A DNA stretch of 64,000 nucleotides, taken from the NCBI GenBank assembly GCA_021399445.1, contig JAJTUQ010000003.1, forward strand, positions 6,572,001 to 6,636,000. The letters run 5' to 3'. Positions 1-10,576 of this stretch are shown here, one piece after another; the stretch's first letter is position 1, and every line of letters begins with the position of its first letter. The translations under genes were made by a program, and so were the position numbers. The DNA comes from Xylogone sp. PMI_703 (Eukaryota > Ascomycota > Leotiomycetes). Under the pieces are notes generated by a model. That model did no database searches and was not told the origin of the DNA. It worked only from the letters and a program-made list of their open reading frames with translations.

Positions 1-342
1 AATACAGGGTCAATGCAAGTTGCTCAAAAAATAGAACCAAAAGTAGCACTTCTTGAGCTTGGAATCCTCCTCCTGGAAATCTGGCATGAGACCACATTGG
101 AGACGCGATTCTGTTTGGAGGAAGCACCCAGAGGGTATTACCAGCGGTTAGCGTTGGGGGCAGAGTGGCTTGATGATACGGATAACCCGTTGCCAGATCT
201 ATATGATAGAGCTGTTTCATATTGTATTCAGAGACCGGTTGGCGAAGCACGCTTTCCGGATTGGGAAGATATTAAGTTTTGGGAAACAGTTTGTGAAGGG
301 GTGATTGAGCCGTTGTCAAAGAATTGTAGACAATGGCGTTGA
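1..342 (+). CDS. DUF7580-type protein, C-terminal part only
   Basis: The reading frame is open from the first base, so this is the 3' end of a gene that starts outside the window. The visible ~113 residues contain ALLELGILLLEIWH, then a W-L...D segment, a YDRAVSYC stretch and a final FWETVCEGVIEPL. This is the usual ending of the fungal DUF7580 family, which often forms the C-terminal half of proteins with a HeLo-like N-terminus in fungal cell-death and incompatibility gene sets. The domain's biochemical role is not known, and its N-terminal partner cannot be seen here. Confidence 0.6.
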   Translation, partial: NTGSMQVAQKIEPKVALLELGILLLEIWHETTLETRFCLEEAPRGYYQRLALGAEWLDDTDNPLPDLYDRAVSYCIQRPVGEARFPDWEDIKFWETVCEGVIEPLSKNCRQWR

Positions 343-1600
343 GGTGATGTAGACAAATGTATTTTATCCGATGGGTAGGCTGGTTGTGCAAGCAAATTCG
401 GCATCTGGCGATCCTCGCGAGATAATAGCCTCACAAGTTGGCGTTGTGACTTTATCAAAGCCTACCTCTTATGTTGGGCACTCCTTCGACTTAGAGAAGA
501 GAATGCACGCTGCATAATTAAGCTATGACCTTTTAGTCTATCCACAATTGTCATTTGCAGGTAAAGTTCCCTGTAACTTATAGATTAATTATAGGCCATC
601 TACAGGACCTTGAGGTATGGTGTAAGGTCAGGAAAGTAACCCCTGGGAGCCGAAAGGTGCTAGAGGGTCAATATTGTGGATGTAGATGTTTGGCTCTCGG
701 ATTAGGTGCAGTGTTATGTGCACACACAACAAGTTTAAAGTAATGTAGTTCATTTGAACGTAAATACATAATGCTGTTTGTTGATATGAGTATTATATGA
801 AAATGGCCAAAGTTAAAGGCGCTTGGTTATCTGCTATCGGCTATTATGCAGACTGTTTATTTTTTACTTACCACTTAATGCTCTGAGATTTAAGAGTAAT
901 AGTTTACTAAAATATAAATGCTATAAATACTGGTACCATTAATTATTTTTAATATTATAATTAGAAATATTGATAAGCTGATTCCGTAAAATTAAGATTC
1001 CTTTCTGGGAGTATTGCGCTCTCAGGGGCATGATTGTACTATAGCTGATACTGTAGCATTCTCGTATTCCTGTTTAGCCTGAGATATCTCGGGCGGGGGT
1101 CATAACCTAAAGCTTAATTAAACCTTATAATATTTACGGCCGTACGTAATCTCCATACTGTATTCTATTTTACTCTAAAGTACCTATCAACACGGCGTTC
1201 ACACTATCATCCTCATTATTTTTTTCAAAAAAAAATAGTGAATAAAAAACCTTCGATGAGCTCTAATTATACCAGAAATTAAAAAAAAGGGAGACGATAA
1301 TAATATGAAAAGTATAGGCGGGCTATACTAGAGCATATTCAGGGCGGACAAACCGGAAGTAAGAGCTTACTCAGACTGGTACGAAGTATGCATTGCAGGT
1401 ACCGTGGCTAATGAAAGTGGGGCGTATGTGAAGGCTATACGAGAAGTCGAGTTTAATAATCAGAATGATTGCACATATTTACTATATGCAACGGAACAAA
1501 TAATTGCTGGAAATACGAGTTTCTTAGATTGATCTTCCCACAGTTCACTATTACCTTCCACTTTCCTCCTTCCCTTGCTAGGTTGATTTGCACAGGCGCA
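343..1600. other. AT-rich intergenic stretch, no gene seen
   Basis: Only short open frames without recognisable domains occur here. Bases 780-1330 are strongly AT-rich with many stops in every frame, and hold a T-run facing an A-run near 1220-1240. I see no RNA gene. Confidence 0.6.
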
Positions 1601-1607
1601 AGATTGA

Positions 1608-1613
1608 TATAAA
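1608..1613 (+). promoter_or_regulatory. TATA box of the sedolisin-like gene
   Basis: TATAAA lies 88 bp before the ATG at 1701, at the expected distance for a fungal secreted-enzyme promoter. A CT-rich stretch just upstream (1555-1580) is also typical of such promoters. Confidence 0.5.
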
Positions 1614-1700
1614 GGAGAGGGCGCCTGTATCTTCCACTATGCTCAGGATTTTAATCGCGAAGTCTCAGGGGCTTCGGTATTCCAATATCTTATATCTTAC

Positions 1701-3818
1701 TTGCCAGCCATGTTCGCCCGCTGGCTACTCGGCATCCTAGTTATAACCACGCTTGGTGCAACTTCCACTACACGCCGCTATTTGAATCATGTTATCCACG
1801 AGAGGCGCGAACATACACCGCCAGAGTGGACCAAGAGAGAAGATCTCCCTCTCAATCCAAATGGAGCGCTGCCCCTCCGGTTTGGCCTACGGCAGCAGAA
1901 TCTCCATCTCATAGACGAGTTCCTTGATAGCGTGTCAAATCCGGAGAGCAAGAGCTACGGGCAACACTGGACACACGAACAGGTGGCCAGCACGTTTACA
2001 CCTAGGTAGGCTGAGGCCTATTGCGGGCTTGTACACTCGCTAACTCTTGATGCAGTGAGGAGACTGTTACCACTGTGAGGGAATGGTTACTGGAGGCAGG
2101 TATCGCGGATAATCGTATCGACGTTGAATCCTCACGACTCTGGATCTCGGTCAACACGACTGTGGGGGAGGCAGAGCAGCTACTACAGACTAAATACCAT
2201 GCCTACAATCACGACATCACAGGACAGGGCCATGTTGCCTGTGAGGGAGCGTACAGTATCCCACAGGTGCTGAGCGAGTATCACATTGATCTGATCGTCC
2301 CAACACTACACTTCAACGTGCCTGTGCGAACCTCCCGCCTTCCTAGAGGAGGTGACAAACGCGCCGAGCCGACTAGCCCAAGCCTGGCTAACAATGTCCT
2401 TCTCCAGAGTCGTCCTACACTGCCGCAGCCATCTAGTAACGATGACCTAAATGGCTGTAACATGGCCATGACCTCAACCTGCCTACACGCGCTGTACTCG
2501 TTCCCACAGACCAAGAAGGCGGCTAAAGGCAACACGTTTGGAGTTGTGGAGTTTTCCCCAGCGTCGTACTCGGACTCTGATCTGGATGCATACTTCGGCC
2601 AGTACGCTCCAGAACTGGTTGGCGAGCGGCCCATCGAGATCAGTATCGATGGCGGTGCTGAGCAGCCTTTTATAGAAAACCCTTCACTGCAGGGCGGTCC
2701 CAACCTTGACCTCATGAACACTATGGTCCTTGTAGCACCGCAGAAAGTAAGCCTTTTACAGGCAGGCGATAACATTCAAAGTGCCTCCTTTAACACTGTG
2801 CTGGACGCCCTGGACGCTTCCTACTGTACCTACGATGGGGGCGATGATCCAACCTTCGACCCCGTATACCCTGACCTCCAGGCTGGTGGTTACAACGGAA
2901 CGAAGTCCTGCGGCATTATGAAACCGCCTGCAGTACTGTCAACAGCTGTCAGCCTGAACGAAGCCCAGCTTACGCCGTTCTATATGAAGCGCCAGTGCCA
3001 CGAGTATGCGAAGCTAGGATTGATGGGGACGACGGTGCTGTGGGCGGCAAGCAACTACGGTTAGTCTCCCCTCTCCCCCAGAGCATTCATTCTAGTGCAA
3101 TTAGAGCTGACAAAACGCGTCCATAGGTGTCGCCGGTATGGATGGAACTTGTCTCAATAACGGTACCTACAACCCGACTTTCCCTGGGTCGTGCCCGTAT
3201 GTAACCAGCGTTGGTGCGACACAATTGCAGCCTGGCATCAACCTCACTGCTAGCCTCCCCAAGGGGGAGCAGGTCGAAGAGGCTCTCAGCGCCCTCACTC
3301 CCTTCCCAGGCGTTGGATCTAGTGGTGGAGGCTTTAGCAATGTGTTTGAAATGCCCTCATACCAGGCCAAACCTGTGCACCATTACTTAGCCTCCAAAGC
3401 CTTGCCCCAGAACATCACACAGTACTTCAACAGCACAGGCCGGGCCCGCGCGTTCCCAGATGTTTCAGCCGCTGGCGCCAGCTATCCCCTTGTCCTCCAA
3501 GGCAACGACTTTTTTGGTACTGGGACCGGCCCCTCCGTAACGACATTCGCAAGTTTAATTACACAGATTAATGGTGAACGCCTTGCTGCCGGCAGAAGCA
3601 CCGTCGGATTCATCAACCCGGTCCTGTACACGCATCCAGAGGTGCTTAAGGACGTGACTATTGGCGGGAGCGAGGGCTGTGGAAGTCCTCCAAGCTGTTC
3701 TTTTGGTCAGATCTGTATTGCTCCAGCATTCCCCGCTACGGAAGGCTGGGACCCTGTTACCGGACTAGGCACACCCAACTACCCCAAGATGCTAGAGGTA
3801 TTCATGAGGCTGCCATGA
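1701..3818 (+). CDS. secreted sedolisin-fold (S53 / tripeptidyl-peptidase-like) protein with degenerate active site
   Basis: Exons 1701-2005, 2056-3059 and 3127-3818 join in frame to 666 residues. A hydrophobic leader (WLLGILVITTLGA) is followed by a pro-kumamolisin prodomain (KSYGQHWTHEQVASTF, VREWL) and an S53 peptidase domain ending GWDPVTGLGTPNYPKML, the usual C-terminal calcium-site region. Family members are secreted acid serine-carboxyl peptidases that use Glu, Asp, Ser and an oxyanion Asp. Here the EANLD motif reads GPNLD (Glu to Gly, near residue 316; Asp320 kept). The SGDxG oxyanion motif reads ASNYG (Asp to Asn, residue 435). The GTSxS nucleophile motif reads GTGPS (Ser to Gly, near residue 571). 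The protein is therefore full length but probably not a peptidase. The fold and signal peptide are secure; loss of activity is inferred from alignment by eye. Confidence 0.85.
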
Positions 3819-4482
3819 ATATATATATGAGCCAAGGAAAACTACTTGCAGCACACAGCACATGTGTCTCTCCACGGCGGTCTGGAATATGACATTGTCC
3901 GCGTTGAACAAGTTCCGATTATCTTGTAGATAAGCACGCTAGCTCTAAACAAAAGTAAACTACATCTATAGTCCATTTTCTACCTTAAATCACTTGGGAC
4001 CTTTTCTGCAAAGCCAGATGCCTCTCGGCGCTTCCCAAACCAACAAATTACAAGCTGGAGTCTACAGTTCAAATAGAACCTTCAGATCATAACTATCAAT
4101 CCAGCACCACTACATGAACTGAAACTTTTTAGGATGACCAGTAGTAGCATCAACTTACAGGTATTGGACTACGAAGACTTGAACCAATGACATTAAAATG
4201 TTTAGAACTTTCTTTGATAACTATAGCTTGCTATATTTTCTTGGTTTTTTGCTTTTTAACCAGTTGGTTTAGATTTCCAAAAATAACTTAGACCAAACAT
4301 GAAACGGCTTTTGTAGTAAAATCATATGCATACAGTACGTCCCGATTATTGAGACCCGGACAAAGTCGAATGGGCAGCTGACAGCAACCACCATGAGTGG
4401 TTTCCCGTTTGGCATCTCAGGTGCAGTAGCCGCTGGACTTCCACTCGCTGGTACCAATGACCCCATCACCCTCCTCAGCCGA
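3819..4482. other. intergenic, no gene seen
   Basis: This is the shared 3' space of two convergent genes. Short open frames here overlap or lack any domain. A weak tRNA-like stretch near 4160-4240 does not fold into proper arms. Confidence 0.5.
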
Positions 4483-5076
4483 TCAATAACTTCCACCATA
4501 ATGTGGTCTGTCCCATCTTACCTCCTTCTCCTTCCCCTCGGGCCCACTCCGGCCATCAAAATACTGCACTCTCTTCTCCTCAGTGAGAACGCGTAGATCG
4601 AAATCCTCTCTATAATCAATCGTAGTCGCATTAACTGAAACATACGGTCTCGTATCATCCTCTCCATCCCACTTCGCGCGCCAAACTTCTTTCCTCCCTT
4701 CTTTGCTATCAGCTAGCTTTGTCAAATCCACGACATCGGTCTCGCTCTCGCCACTAAACGTGAAGCATCGCACTCCACATTTTGGACAGAAGTAGAGTTT
4801 ACGTTTCATGTCGTTACATTGGTAGGTACTCAATCCATGATCTGGATCAAGGGGTGAAAGGAGCATGAAATCGTCTCGGGGATTGGCAGGATGAACGTGG
4901 AAGAAGTTCATTTTGTAGCACGTGTTGCAGTTACAGCGGTAGATTTCTTGTTGATTTGGCTGTGGTGGATGAGATGACGAGAATGGATGTGGAAGGGTGA
5001 GGAAGACGATGTACTGCATCAATCCGCAGTGGCAGGATCCGTGGCATGCTTGTCTCTTTGGCGCTGTCCTTGCCAT
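4483..5076 (-). CDS. GFA / CENP-V domain zinc protein
   Basis: A single exon of 197 residues. The N-terminus has the GSCHCG motif, followed by a CNCNTCYKMNF motif and an FCPKCGVRCF motif. These are the paired CxC / CxxC zinc sites of the Mss4-like GFA fold (glutathione-dependent formaldehyde-activating enzyme and CENP-V relatives). In fungi most such proteins have no proven substrate, so 'GFA-domain protein' is safer than an enzyme name. The region between the first and second zinc motifs is Pro/Ser rich. The C-terminus (VSVNATTIDYREDFDL) is the usual strand that closes the fold. No frameshift is seen. Confidence 0.85.
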   Translation of the reverse strand: MARTAPKRQACHGSCHCGLMQYIVFLTLPHPFSSSHPPQPNQQEIYRCNCNTCYKMNFFHVHPANPRDDFMLLSPLDPDHGLSTYQCNDMKRKLYFCPKCGVRCFTFSGESETDVVDLTKLADSKEGRKEVWRAKWDGEDDTRPYVSVNATTIDYREDFDLRVLTEEKRVQYFDGRSGPEGKEKEVRWDRPHYGGSY

Positions 5077-5578
5077 CTTATGAAATGAGAGGTCTTAGAG
5101 TGAAGTCCTGATCTGAAGCGACGAATTTGTCAATTGTGGAATCTCAGGGTGCAGGATGCTATAACTACTTATAAGGGATCTTTGCTCTTCAAAATTAGAT
5201 GTGGGCTAGGCACCTGGTAGGCATCAATAAGAGACCAAGCAGAAATGCTGTCAGTCTCATCAAATGCATAGTCGTTTGTGGAAGTGGTCAACACCCCGCT
5301 TTGTTAATAAGCCAAAAAGGCATTAGTACTATACTAGGACCAGAACAGCCACGGCAGAGTCTTGAAGCTTCCTGCAGGTCGACAACTACCAACAAATTGC
5401 CAGTATAGTAAAGATATCTAGTATCAATTGACCTAACAACTAGAATCTATACATGTTCTAGCCCAGAAACATACATATTATAATAGCAATTCATATCCAT
5501 ATAAGAGGTGGAAACCCCGCAATTAAACGTATAAATGTGATGGCTGGACTTCAAATATAAGGAATTGGAGATCCCTTT
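5077..5578. other. intergenic, no gene seen
   Basis: No domain-bearing frame on either strand. The missing exons of the adjacent minus-strand amidase fragment would be expected here, but I could not find its DN..GM.TTAGS-type continuation. Confidence 0.5.
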
Positions 5579-5938
5579 TTAAATAATGAGCTGATAATGT
5601 TCATGTCTGAGCATTACATATGAAACTAAGTAGTGATACGAATGAATGGTGACAAAGCCGCATTCCTCAAGCTGAGGCTGAAATACCTTGATGATGATAG
5701 GTAAACCGTGCAAGGGACTCCTCAGCTTTCCTAACTTCCGTTCTTCATCTAGAAGGGAGGCTATAGCTAGCAGATAGTCCCTTGGAGGGATAAATATTAT
5801 GGCATGAAGGTAGCCGTCGTGTTTTTCGATTTGTTCGGGATATCGCTCCACTAGATCTACACTTTTCAAGGATCCCTTTGCCAAAAGATCCTCCAGAGTC
5901 TTGGCGTTAGCGGCGACGACGTCAATGTTCGATGCCAT
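5579..5938 (-). pseudogene. N-terminal fragment of an amidase-signature enzyme
   Basis: The frame begins [19 protein letters not shown] and runs to the amidase-family segment [11 protein letters not shown], the part just before the catalytic Lys-Asp-Asn in amidase-signature hydrolases. A GT follows directly (AAG|GTATTT), so an intron could begin there. However, no following exon with the KDN, Ser-cisSer or nucleophile motifs is found in the 500 bases downstream. The open frame after position 5690 reads into unrelated sequence. This looks like a 5' gene remnant. It is of a different subfamily from the Arp1-type amidase on the other strand and lies head-to-head with it. Confidence 0.6.
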
Positions 5939-6389
5939 CTTGGAGTTTCGAATGTCGAAGTTACTTTGTTCCGTCGAAAATGTGATAGGAAGCTAACAAT
6001 TGCTTTCCATCTGTTGGAGTGTTGCATTTTACGAAAGGTGCCCGCCACATAGGTTATAGCGGGGCAAAGTTAAAGCCAAACAAAGAAAAAAGGCATTGCT
6101 CTCGTATAGGTCATCATCGAGGTGAAAATTTCATCTGAAACTACTTTGCTGTGAGGGAGCATCGCCAAAGTTCATCTAGAACAATAGCAATACACTTTCC
6201 GCTGCACTACAATCGCTTCGTACTTTTGCTGGTCCAAAGCGGACGTACAAAAGTACAAAAGCCAACACAGACCTTCCATTTCCATTCCCAGCCTAATAAC
6301 CATAACAGTCTCTTGTTGCTGGTTCGGACTCTCCAGAGCGTGTTTGGGCCTCAAGCCTTCCCAAGACTAAATAGACTGAATGGAATTTC

Positions 6390-8720
6390 AATGCCTCGCG
6401 AAACTGACGCCGATAGCTCGACCAGCTTCTGTTTAGCCGGTGGGCAATATCTTGCTCGGCCAATTCAATCTGTATGTGCTTTGCATCTTGATACTCGGGT
6501 TGCTGACATGCTGATGGAGAGGAGGCCACTGTTATGGAGAGGGCGACGGAGAGCCCTTCTCTGTTGACTTATTTCCGCCTAGAGAAGAACCAAACCATCA
6601 ATACTAGTATTCTCCAGACGTGGCGCACTACTTACCTTGATCCAGACGACGTATTCGAGCCAGAATTTCTTCAACATATCATCTTTGGCGGCGTGCGATC
6701 CGAGAATGTAAACATTGAAAACGATACAAGTAAACTGTTCAATGATTGGCAAACAATACAGGTACACTTTGAGTCTGATGTGGATATCAGTAACGGCCCT
6801 TACTATCTCGAAAATGGCCTTCTCCATTCTGTATGGAAGGTCTACCAAGATCGTCAACTTGCTTTCGTACAGGCCATATGGCCATCACAAAGTAACCCGA
6901 GGTAAGCTGAACTGCAATTATGGTTATTGAAAACAGCATACATAATTGAAGTCTCCTTAGGGCTTTCGTCAAGATTAACGCTACAGGTAACGACTATCGT
7001 TCTCATGGGATTGCTGCTCCTGCAAGGTCCTATTCACAGAGATTTCAATTGCCGTCTGATCACTCTGACAAATATCCACACAAGTAAGGCCTCTATCTAC
7101 TTCTATGTTGATACATACATGTTCTTCTAGGAGGTATCATCCGATAATAGTATTACTAAAGCTAAATCATCTCATCTAGCCCACTGAAAGGGATCAGAGT
7201 TGTGGTCAAGGATAACTACCATATACGTGGTACTCGAACATCCCTTGGCAACCGTGCATATCTCGAAACATATCCCATTCAGGAAGGTACTACAGATGTA
7301 GTGTCCCGGCTCATAGAGGCGGGTGTGCATATTGTTGGAAAAGCACATCTTAGTTCTTTTGCTATGATGGAACACCCTATGCAAAGTGTCGACTATCAAG
7401 CCCCATTTAATCCCAGGGGAGATGGTTATCTCATAACAGGTGGAAGTAGTGGTGGGACTGCTGCTGCTGTTGCGGCCTACGATTGGTTAGATATTGCAAT
7501 ATGCAGCGATAGTGAGTTACCATATGCTAGTACAACTTATTTTGAAGCTCAGCTCACAGAATTATCTAAGCAACGGGAAGTGCTCGAATCCCAGCTCTTT
7601 CAAACTGGAGTGTTTGGCTTTCGCCCATCAACTCAATCTATTTCTACTAACGGCTTGACTATGGCATGGCCTGCGATGGATACCCCTGGTTGGTTAGGCA
7701 GAAATCTTGAGATATTTCCGCACCTTGTGAAAGCTTTGCGCCGAAGTGAACCAAAACCTCAGCAGTCAAAGGAGTCGCTATGTGAGGTCCTCTACGTCGA
7801 CGACTTTATCCCTAAAGACCACCAAAACCAAGTGGATATGATGAAACATTTTATCACCGATATCTCAAAAGTCATAGGATGCACCTATAGGAAAATCTCT
7901 CTACAGGATGAGTGGAGAGTATCGGCCCCAATAGAAGAGAAAGATCTACAAAAATATCTTTACAATGTAAGTCGACTCATTCATAACTATTAACATACAA
8001 CTTTGACTTAGGCGCCTTCTTAATAGACTACCCGTCATGGTTGGTATTACTCAGCATACCATTCTTTTGATAAATTTAGGAAAGACTACCAGAATTTGCA
8101 TGGCCACGGCCCATTTGTGACAGAAGTTGTGCGATGGTATTGGTATTAACCCAAATATGTCTAAATTATCAGTGTCTAAGCTCATCGCAAATAGGGCCTT
8201 AGGTAAAGATGTCACATTAGAACAGCATGAGGAAATGATGAATCGCTTCTCAGTTTTCAAGGACTGGTTTATTGATCGTTACATCTCGGATGAATCAAAA
8301 GCTAATATCGTGGCACTACATATTGATACGGTTCAAGCAAAGTATCGAGATGTATATCCGGGTAATAATAGCCCAGAAGTACCAGGCCTTCGTGCAACGT
8401 ACCTTTCAGCTATCTTACACGCTCCTGAATTGGCGATACCTAGTAAGTAATCACTATTGTTTTTCATTTCTTCGCTCTACTCTTTGTACATCAGATGCTG
8501 AGCCGCGACGTTTCAAGTATCCCAAATTCCATATCAGTCTCGTATCACCAGAACCGAGGAACAATTACCTATGGTTGTATCTCTTATGGGGGCACCGGGT
8601 ACAGATCTAGAACTCCTTCAGTGGGCGATAAAGGCTTTGCATAAAAGTGGCCGCCTAATACAAGTGAATACAGGTCGAACGATATTTAAACAAGATTCAC
8701 CTCCACGGAAGAAGCTTTAA
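6390..8720 (+). pseudogene. Arp1-type amidase (N-terminal Arp1 domain + amidase signature), frameshifted
   Basis: Exon pieces read as one Arp1-like amidase. The N-terminal Arp1 domain (YLDPDDVFEPEFLQHIIF) is at 6534-6901. The amidase part holds [12 protein letters not shown], the [18 protein letters not shown] serine region, and the nucleophile segment [12 protein letters not shown]. The tail at 8518-8720 ends MGAPGTDLELLQWAIKALH. Introns fit at 6902-6960, 7084-7179, 7512-7570, 7967-8011, 8143-8194 and 8443-8517. The frame is broken at three places. Near 6495-6505 the Arp1 domain changes frame. At 7606-7607 two extra bases fall between LSN and GVFGFRPST. Near 8012-8038 no splice choice keeps DYPSW and [11 protein letters not shown] in one frame. 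Catalytic residues are otherwise present. The break could be decay or poor sequence; three separate breaks favour decay. Confidence 0.7.
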
Positions 8721-9010
8721 TCAGTTGTACTTTACACACCCTTTTCGTGGCTACTAAACCCTCCCATTTTTCTTTTCTTTTTGAGAGACAAGGACGGAGT
8801 ACCGAAATGTACTTTTGATTGATAATCATTTGCTATAATCCCGACAGCAAACTCTCTATCTGGGGGGGAGCTGTCTAGAAAGTAACAAAAAATAAGTGAT
8901 TATCCATAGTTATAGATACTTTCCATAACTCAATCATTCAATACTTTGTTGATTGCTAGCAAGGCCTATGAAAGATACTCAACAATATCCCCTCTTGGGA
9001 CTGCATCTCA

Positions 9011-9847
9011 TCATGAAGAGGCGAGACTTGGCTTATGAGTGACTTCTTGTAATAGAGAATCAATCCGGCATAAGCGTCGCATCCTGTCTTCCTCTACTTG
9101 AGTAAGCGTTGCGGCGTCTGGGGTGACGATTTCAAGTTCTCGTAATTCGCTCAACTTTTCCAACTCCATCTTCAATTGCTTAGCCAAAACTGCCCATGAC
9201 TCAATCTCGAGATACCGGATAGATTGTCGTCGCTCTATCCGCAGCTTCTGAAGCTTAGATAACGGGATTAGCTCTTCAATTATGCGGAGAGCTTGTGAGC
9301 CGGAGGATACGACGATTGTTAGACTTCTAATGGCATCTCGGCGGTTGGGATTAATTGCTTTACAGAAGCCTGTAGCAAACCTCGGTGTTTCAACGGGATA
9401 TTGAAAATGATTGACAGAGTAGAAAATAGGCTCTGCTTCGATATATATTCTTCGACATGTTTCAAGGATCGAGAGAACGGATGGCCGAAGGCTGTTGCGA
9501 TGTTTGGCCGGACACCACTTCAGCTGCACGCTTGGTGACTCTATAGAGAGAACCTGTTTGTAGATTCGAAGTCGAAGCTCAGCTGGAAGACTGAAAAGTT
9601 TACACTGATGTTGTTCATCTATTGATATTGGGTAGCTGTCCATTGTTGGCATCTTGCAGTCATTGTTTTGGGATTCGCTCCGCAACGTAAGCTCGAAACG
9701 CCAAGTGAACGCCAGTATTGGAAGAGAAGCAGTATGATCGTGTCCAGGAATGGTATTTTCCCTCTCTACAAGCTCCCAGTCCTCATCATCGGTGGTGTCA
9801 AACCTAGCATCTTCGAAGATGTGTTGGTCAATATATAACGACTCCAA
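9011..9847 (-). CDS. F-box-like / DUF7730-type fungal protein
   Basis: A single exon of 278 residues. Residues ~85-150 contain FSLPAELRLRIYKQVL, then SILETCRRIYIEAEPIFYSVNHF. This is the short F-box-like (2EXR/DUF7730) pattern found in large families in filamentous ascomycetes. The second half is charged and helical (KLQKLRIERRQSIRYLEIES) and may form leucine-rich or coiled structure. The partner and role are unknown. The acidic N-terminus (DDEDWELVE) is ordinary for this group. It stands alone between AT-rich spacers, and no disruption is seen. Confidence 0.65.
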   Translation of the reverse strand: MESLYIDQHIFEDARFDTTDDEDWELVERENTIPGHDHTASLPILAFTWRFELTLRSESQNNDCKMPTMDSYPISIDEQHQCKLFSLPAELRLRIYKQVLSIESPSVQLKWCPAKHRNSLRPSVLSILETCRRIYIEAEPIFYSVNHFQYPVETPRFATGFCKAINPNRRDAIRSLTIVVSSGSQALRIIEELIPLSKLQKLRIERRQSIRYLEIESWAVLAKQLKMELEKLSELRELEIVTPDAATLTQVEEDRMRRLCRIDSLLQEVTHKPSLASS

Positions 9848-10576
9848 TAGAAAAATAATTGTAGCCCTGGTCTACTTGAGAGTAATGACAACTTACCGCG
9901 TGTTTCTTCATTCATTCTAGTATCATCGGGATATAAATCACTTAGATTTTAGTACACGATGTAGCAGGAGACGAAGGAGGAAAGTTTAATATTGTGAGTG
10001 ACTTGCATTTTATGCAGCCCAACAGGTAGGGATACACGTGGGCGGATGATAAGCAGGACTGGAGCCTAACAAAACATCGCCGCAAAGCTACCGTCGTACG
10101 TAATATAGTAGAGTAGACTCGTCATCGGGAATACGATCATCCACGTACATCATAAAGAAGAGATTACCCGAAAATACTCAGTTATAAAGGGTTAATATAT
10201 ATACGAGTAGACACAGAGGCGCTTATGGTGCGTTCGGTCCATGACTCTAAATATTACAACTTTAAAATAGAGAGACATAGTTTAAGTCTAATATATTTAA
10301 AAGGGAATGAAAATTCTATAATCAGGTTAGACCCAGTAAATTGAACTTATTTTCCTTTACTTCTTTTATGCCCCCTCTAATTCTGCATGATACTGTGCAT
10401 GTTACTCTTTAATATTGAGGAAACTGTATAGTACTAGTGTATGACAAATTAGCCCATATATACACAGAATCTTCAAACATTTATTAAACATAGAAACTGC
10501 CTCTCTAGAGGTTATAACTCATATTTTATAAATACAAGTCAGTCTACTTCCAAATATTAGTTACTACCCTTCTGAA
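9848..10576. other. AT-rich intergenic, no gene seen
   Basis: Upstream of the F-box-like gene and downstream of the SNF2 gene. AT-rich with stops in all frames (10190-10560 especially). No RNA gene or repeat recognised. Confidence 0.6.

Noticed and set aside
4160..4245. Possible mitochondrial-type tRNA on the minus strand (GGTTCAAGTC)
   Set aside because: T-arm and anticodon arm do not pair; likely chance in AT-rich DNA.
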